From an uncultured Nocardioides sp. (GTDB taxonomy: Bacteria > Actinomycetota > Actinomycetes > Propionibacteriales > Nocardioidaceae): a stretch of DNA of 9,323 nucleotides. The translations under genes were made by a program, and so were the position numbers. The notes under the pieces are model-generated. The model was not told where the DNA came from. It saw nothing but the letters and a program-made list of their open reading frames with translations, and did not search any database. Below, piece by piece: positions 6,256 through 9,323 of this stretch. The DNA lies in the NCBI RefSeq assembly GCF_946885725.1, contig NZ_CAMPGZ010000167.1, positions 1 through 9,323 on the forward strand, written 5' to 3'. Each line of letters begins with the position of its first letter. Position 1 is the stretch's first letter.

Positions 6256-6287
6256 ACGTGTGCATGAGGGCAGGATGCGCCGCCTCG
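6222..6287. repeat. Imperfect tandem repeat of the hairpin's right arm
   Basis: Bases 6222-6255 and 6254-6287 match at 28 of 34 positions with a period of 32. Both contain GAGGGCA and GCGCCG blocks and end in CTCG. Four of the six differences are C/T or A/G between cognate positions, as after duplication and drift. Each copy could pair with the left arm at 6198-6217, the first one perfectly. Confidence 0.75.
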
Positions 6288-6350
6288 GCAGAACCCGAGC
6301 CGGCGAGATGCGTCGTGGCGCTCAGGTGAGTCCCGGCGCCGGACGATCAG

Positions 6351-6545
6351 TCAGTCTCGCGAGGAGCCGGTATCGATGTAACCCGCCCAGTCGTCCTGGT
6401 CGTCGAGCTCGTCGCTCGCCTGGTCGGACTGGTCACTCTCGCCATGCAGCTCTCGTTGCAGCGCGTTGAAGTCCGTCTCGTGAGTGCGGTACTTCAGGTC
6501 GCGGGCAACCTTGGTCTGCTTGGCCTTCGCACGGCCGCGCCCCAT
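6351..6545 (-). CDS. DUF3073 family small protein
   Basis: This 64-residue protein begins MGRGRAKAKQTKVARDLKY, the hallmark of the actinobacterial DUF3073 family. The N-terminal third is strongly basic. A central part (THETDFNALQRELHG) may form a helix, and the last 25 or so residues are acidic and rich in Asp, Gln and Ser, probably disordered. I chose the ATG at 6545 because the family starts there and GAGGGGG lies eight bases upstream; a GTG 21 bases earlier would put that ribosome binding site inside the gene. The function of the family is not known to me. The gene lies downstream of purM in the same direction but is separated by 233 bases and a hairpin, so it is probably transcribed alone. 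TACCGT (6676-6671, - strand) is a weak candidate -10 box. Confidence 0.88.
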   Translation of the reverse strand: MGRGRAKAKQTKVARDLKYRTHETDFNALQRELHGESDQSDQASDELDDQDDWAGYIDTGSSRD

Positions 6546-6627
6546 AGGGTCGACCCCCTCGCACAATTGGCCGGAGTCACGCCGCTACCAGCCTTCAGTG
6601 GCCGGCGAGGGCCGTGAAGGCCAGGGA

Positions 6628-6641
6628 CGGACGCGCGTCCG
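6628..6641. repeat. Perfect 14-bp palindrome upstream of the DUF3073 gene
   Basis: CGGACGCGCGTCCG is self-complementary over 14 bases with no spacer. It lies 83 bases upstream of the DUF3073 start, in otherwise unstructured DNA. An operator for a dimeric regulator is possible; no regulator can be named. The rest of 6546-6728 shows nothing I can support. Confidence 0.5.
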
Positions 6642-6729
6642 GTCTGTCCTGATGGTTTCTCGTGAGGAACACGGTACCCGCCCGAGCAACCTCGGCGCAC
6701 ATCCGGCTCGGCAATCGGGCGTGATTTCG

Positions 6730-6768
6730 CCGCCGGCGAACGCTGTACGGCGTACGACGCGCCGGCGG
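6730..6768 (-). terminator. Hairpin after purM, probable terminator of the purF-purM transcript
   Basis: CCGCCGGCG (6730-6738) pairs with CGCCGGCGG (6760-6768), a 9-bp stem. The 21-base loop contains a smaller palindrome, GTACG-G-CGTAC (6745-6755). An alternative short hairpin TTCGCCG-C-CGGCGAA occupies 6726-6740. The structure starts 11 bases after the purM stop codon and lacks a U-tract. Confidence 0.6.
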
Positions 6769-6778
6769 GAAGTGCCTG

Positions 6779-7876
<1,098 letters not shown>

Positions 7877-7925
7877 CGGTCTCCTCAGGTCGGGGCGTGC
7901 TGCGCTGCTACGTCGTACGGCGGAG

Positions 7926-9323
7926 TCAGGGCCGGTCGAGCGCGTCGCCCGCGCCGCCACCGGGGGTGAGCGAGAGCCCGGGCGGGTCCTCGACACCCTC
8001 GAGCGGTAGGACCGGGTCGAGCTCGAGCAGGTGCTTGCCGAGGCGCTCGGGGTCCGGCAGCTCGACGGGGTAGACGCCGTCGAAGCAGGCGCGGCACAGC
8101 TGCGGCTTGGGTACGTCGGTGGCCTCGATGAGCTGCTCGAGCGAGATGTACGCCAGCGAGTCGGCGTCGATCGAGCGGCCGATCTCCTCAGACGAGAGCC
8201 CGTTGGCGATCAGCTCGGCGCGCGTGGGGAAGTCGATGCCGTAGAAGCACGGCCACTTCACCGGCGGGCTGGAGATCCGCACGTGCACCTCGCGGGCGCC
8301 GGCCTCGCGCAGCATCCGGACCAGTGCGCGCTGGGTGTTGCCGCGCACGATCGAGTCGTCGACGACGACGAGCCGCTTGCCCTCGATGACGTCGCGCAGC
8401 GGGTTGAGCTTGAGCCGGATGCCGAGCTGGCGGATGGTCTGCGACGGCTGGATGAACGTGCGGCCGACGTACGAGTTCTTGACCAGGCCGGTGCCGTAGG
8501 GGATGCCGCTCTCCTCGGCGTACCCGATCGCCGCCGGCGTGCCGGACTCCGGCACCGGCATCACCAGGTCGGCGTCGGCGGGGAACTCACGGGCGAGGCG
8601 GCGGCCGATCTCGACGCGCACCGAGTGCATGCGCTGGCCGCTCATCTTGGTGTCGGGCCGGGCGAGGTAGACGAACTCGAAGAGGCAGTGCTTGGGGTCG
8701 GCCTTCGCGAAGTGGCGGCTGCGCAGGCCGTCCTCGTCGACGGCGACCATCTCGCCGGGCTCGACCTCGCGGATGAACGACGCGCCGACGATGTCGAGGG
8801 CGGCGGTCTCCGAGGCGATCACCCAGCCGCGCTCGAGCCGGCCGAGCACGAGCGGGCGGATGCCCTGCGGGTCGCGTGCGGCGTACAGCGTGTGCTCATC
8901 CATCCATACGAACGAGAACGCGCCCTTGATGGTCGGGAGCAGCTCGGCGGCGTTCTCCTCGAGGCTCCGGTCGGGGTGCCAAGCGAGGAGCGCGGTGACG
9001 AGGCTTGTGTCGTTGGTGGCGGCCGGCTGGTTGCGCGCGTTGAGGTCGAGCCCGCCGGGTGCGCCGAGCTCGGCGACCTTGGCGGCCAGCTCGTGGGTGT
9101 TGGTCAGGTTGCCGTTGTGGGCCAGCGCGATCGAGCCGGTCTCGGTCGGGCGGAACGTCGGCTGGGCGTTGTGCCAGGTGCTGGCGCCGGTCGTGGAGTA
9201 GCGGCAGTGCCCGACGGCGACGTGGCCCTGCAGCGAGGCGAGCGTGGCCTCGTCGAAGACCTGCGAGACGAGACCCATGTCCTTGTAGACGAGGATCTGC
9301 CGGCCGTTGCTGACCGCGATGCC
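7926..9323 (-). CDS. purF: Amidophosphoribosyltransferase (N terminus outside the window)
   Basis: This enzyme makes phosphoribosylamine from PRPP and glutamine, the first step of purine synthesis. In the window are 465 residues and the TGA stop; the frame stays open to the window edge with GIAVSNGRQILVYKDMG, which belongs to the glutaminase domain, so the internal ATG at 9278 is not the start. The N-terminal catalytic cysteine and roughly 50 residues are missing. Visible blocks are GHCRYSTTG and AHNGNLTN (glutaminase), PVPESG, and the PRPP loop VVVDDSIVRGNT. Four cysteines in KHC (codon 8685-8687), PCFYG and LCRAC correspond to the 4Fe-4S ligands of the Bacillus subtilis-type enzyme, so this is the iron-sulfur form. 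A Pro/Gly-rich tail ends the protein. It is the first gene of the purF-purM pair. Confidence 0.97.
   Translation of the reverse strand, partial: GIAVSNGRQILVYKDMGLVSQVFDEATLASLQGHVAVGHCRYSTTGASTWHNAQPTFRPTETGSIALAHNGNLTNTHELAAKVAELGAPGGLDLNARNQPAATNDTSLVTALLAWHPDRSLEENAAELLPTIKGAFSFVWMDEHTLYAARDPQGIRPLVLGRLERGWVIASETAALDIVGASFIREVEPGEMVAVDEDGLRSRHFAKADPKHCLFEFVYLARPDTKMSGQRMHSVRVEIGRRLAREFPADADLVMPVPESGTPAAIGYAEESGIPYGTGLVKNSYVGRTFIQPSQTIRQLGIRLKLNPLRDVIEGKRLVVVDDSIVRGNTQRALVRMLREAGAREVHVRISSPPVKWPCFYGIDFPTRAELIANGLSSEEIGRSIDADSLAYISLEQLIEATDVPKPQLCRACFDGVYPVELPDPERLGKHLLELDPVLPLEGVEDPPGLSLTPGGGAGDALDRP

Noticed and set aside
6317..6340. Weak hairpin GGCGC/GCGCC downstream of the DUF3073 gene
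   Set aside because: Only five base pairs with a 14-base loop; it could assist termination, but the long hairpin at 6198-6255 is the better candidate.
7877..7996. Longer start for purM overlapping purF
   Set aside because: The extra 40 residues have no family match and the ATG at 7876 has a strong ribosome binding site.

Overview
The window is chromosomal DNA from a high-GC actinobacterium. A Nocardioides-like member of the Nocardioidaceae is my best guess, but the sequence proves only the phylum-level assignment. Support comes from the very GC-rich third codon positions, TAGGxT-type -10 boxes, a BldC regulator, a DUF3073 protein, an SCO7613-type membrane protein and a valine dehydrogenase of the Streptomyces type.

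Left part (1-4448, all + strand). The window opens inside a PP2C/SpoIIE-type serine phosphatase whose 5' end is missing. A secreted SGNH/GDSL hydrolase follows, with its own candidate promoter and a long signal peptide. After two consecutive inverted repeats comes an 800-residue membrane protein of unknown function, with an N-terminal zinc ribbon and about two dozen membrane segments. The three genes look like independent transcription units.

Middle (4449-6545). Two strong hairpins separate the membrane-protein gene from bldC, which is on the - strand. bldC and the valine/leucine dehydrogenase gene (+) are divergent and share a 306-base control region. It holds a good bldC promoter, a 9-bp inverted repeat in the bldC leader, a BldC-like direct repeat over the -35 region, and an 11-bp tandem repeat upstream of the likely dehydrogenase promoter. 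The dehydrogenase converges on a small DUF3073 gene (-). Between them is a long perfect hairpin whose right arm is repeated once more in tandem.

Right part (6779-9323, - strand). purM lies 49 bases downstream of purF, which runs off the window end without its N terminus. The two form a purine-biosynthesis operon (amidophosphoribosyltransferase and AIR synthetase). The order purF-purM-DUF3073-vdh-bldC matches the Streptomyces coelicolor neighbourhood SCO4086-SCO4091 as I remember it, so this half is conserved core genome.

I see no mobile element, CRISPR array, RNA gene or defence system. The most interesting material is non-coding: the control region between bldC and the dehydrogenase, the alternative hairpins after bldC, and the three-arm repeat after the dehydrogenase.
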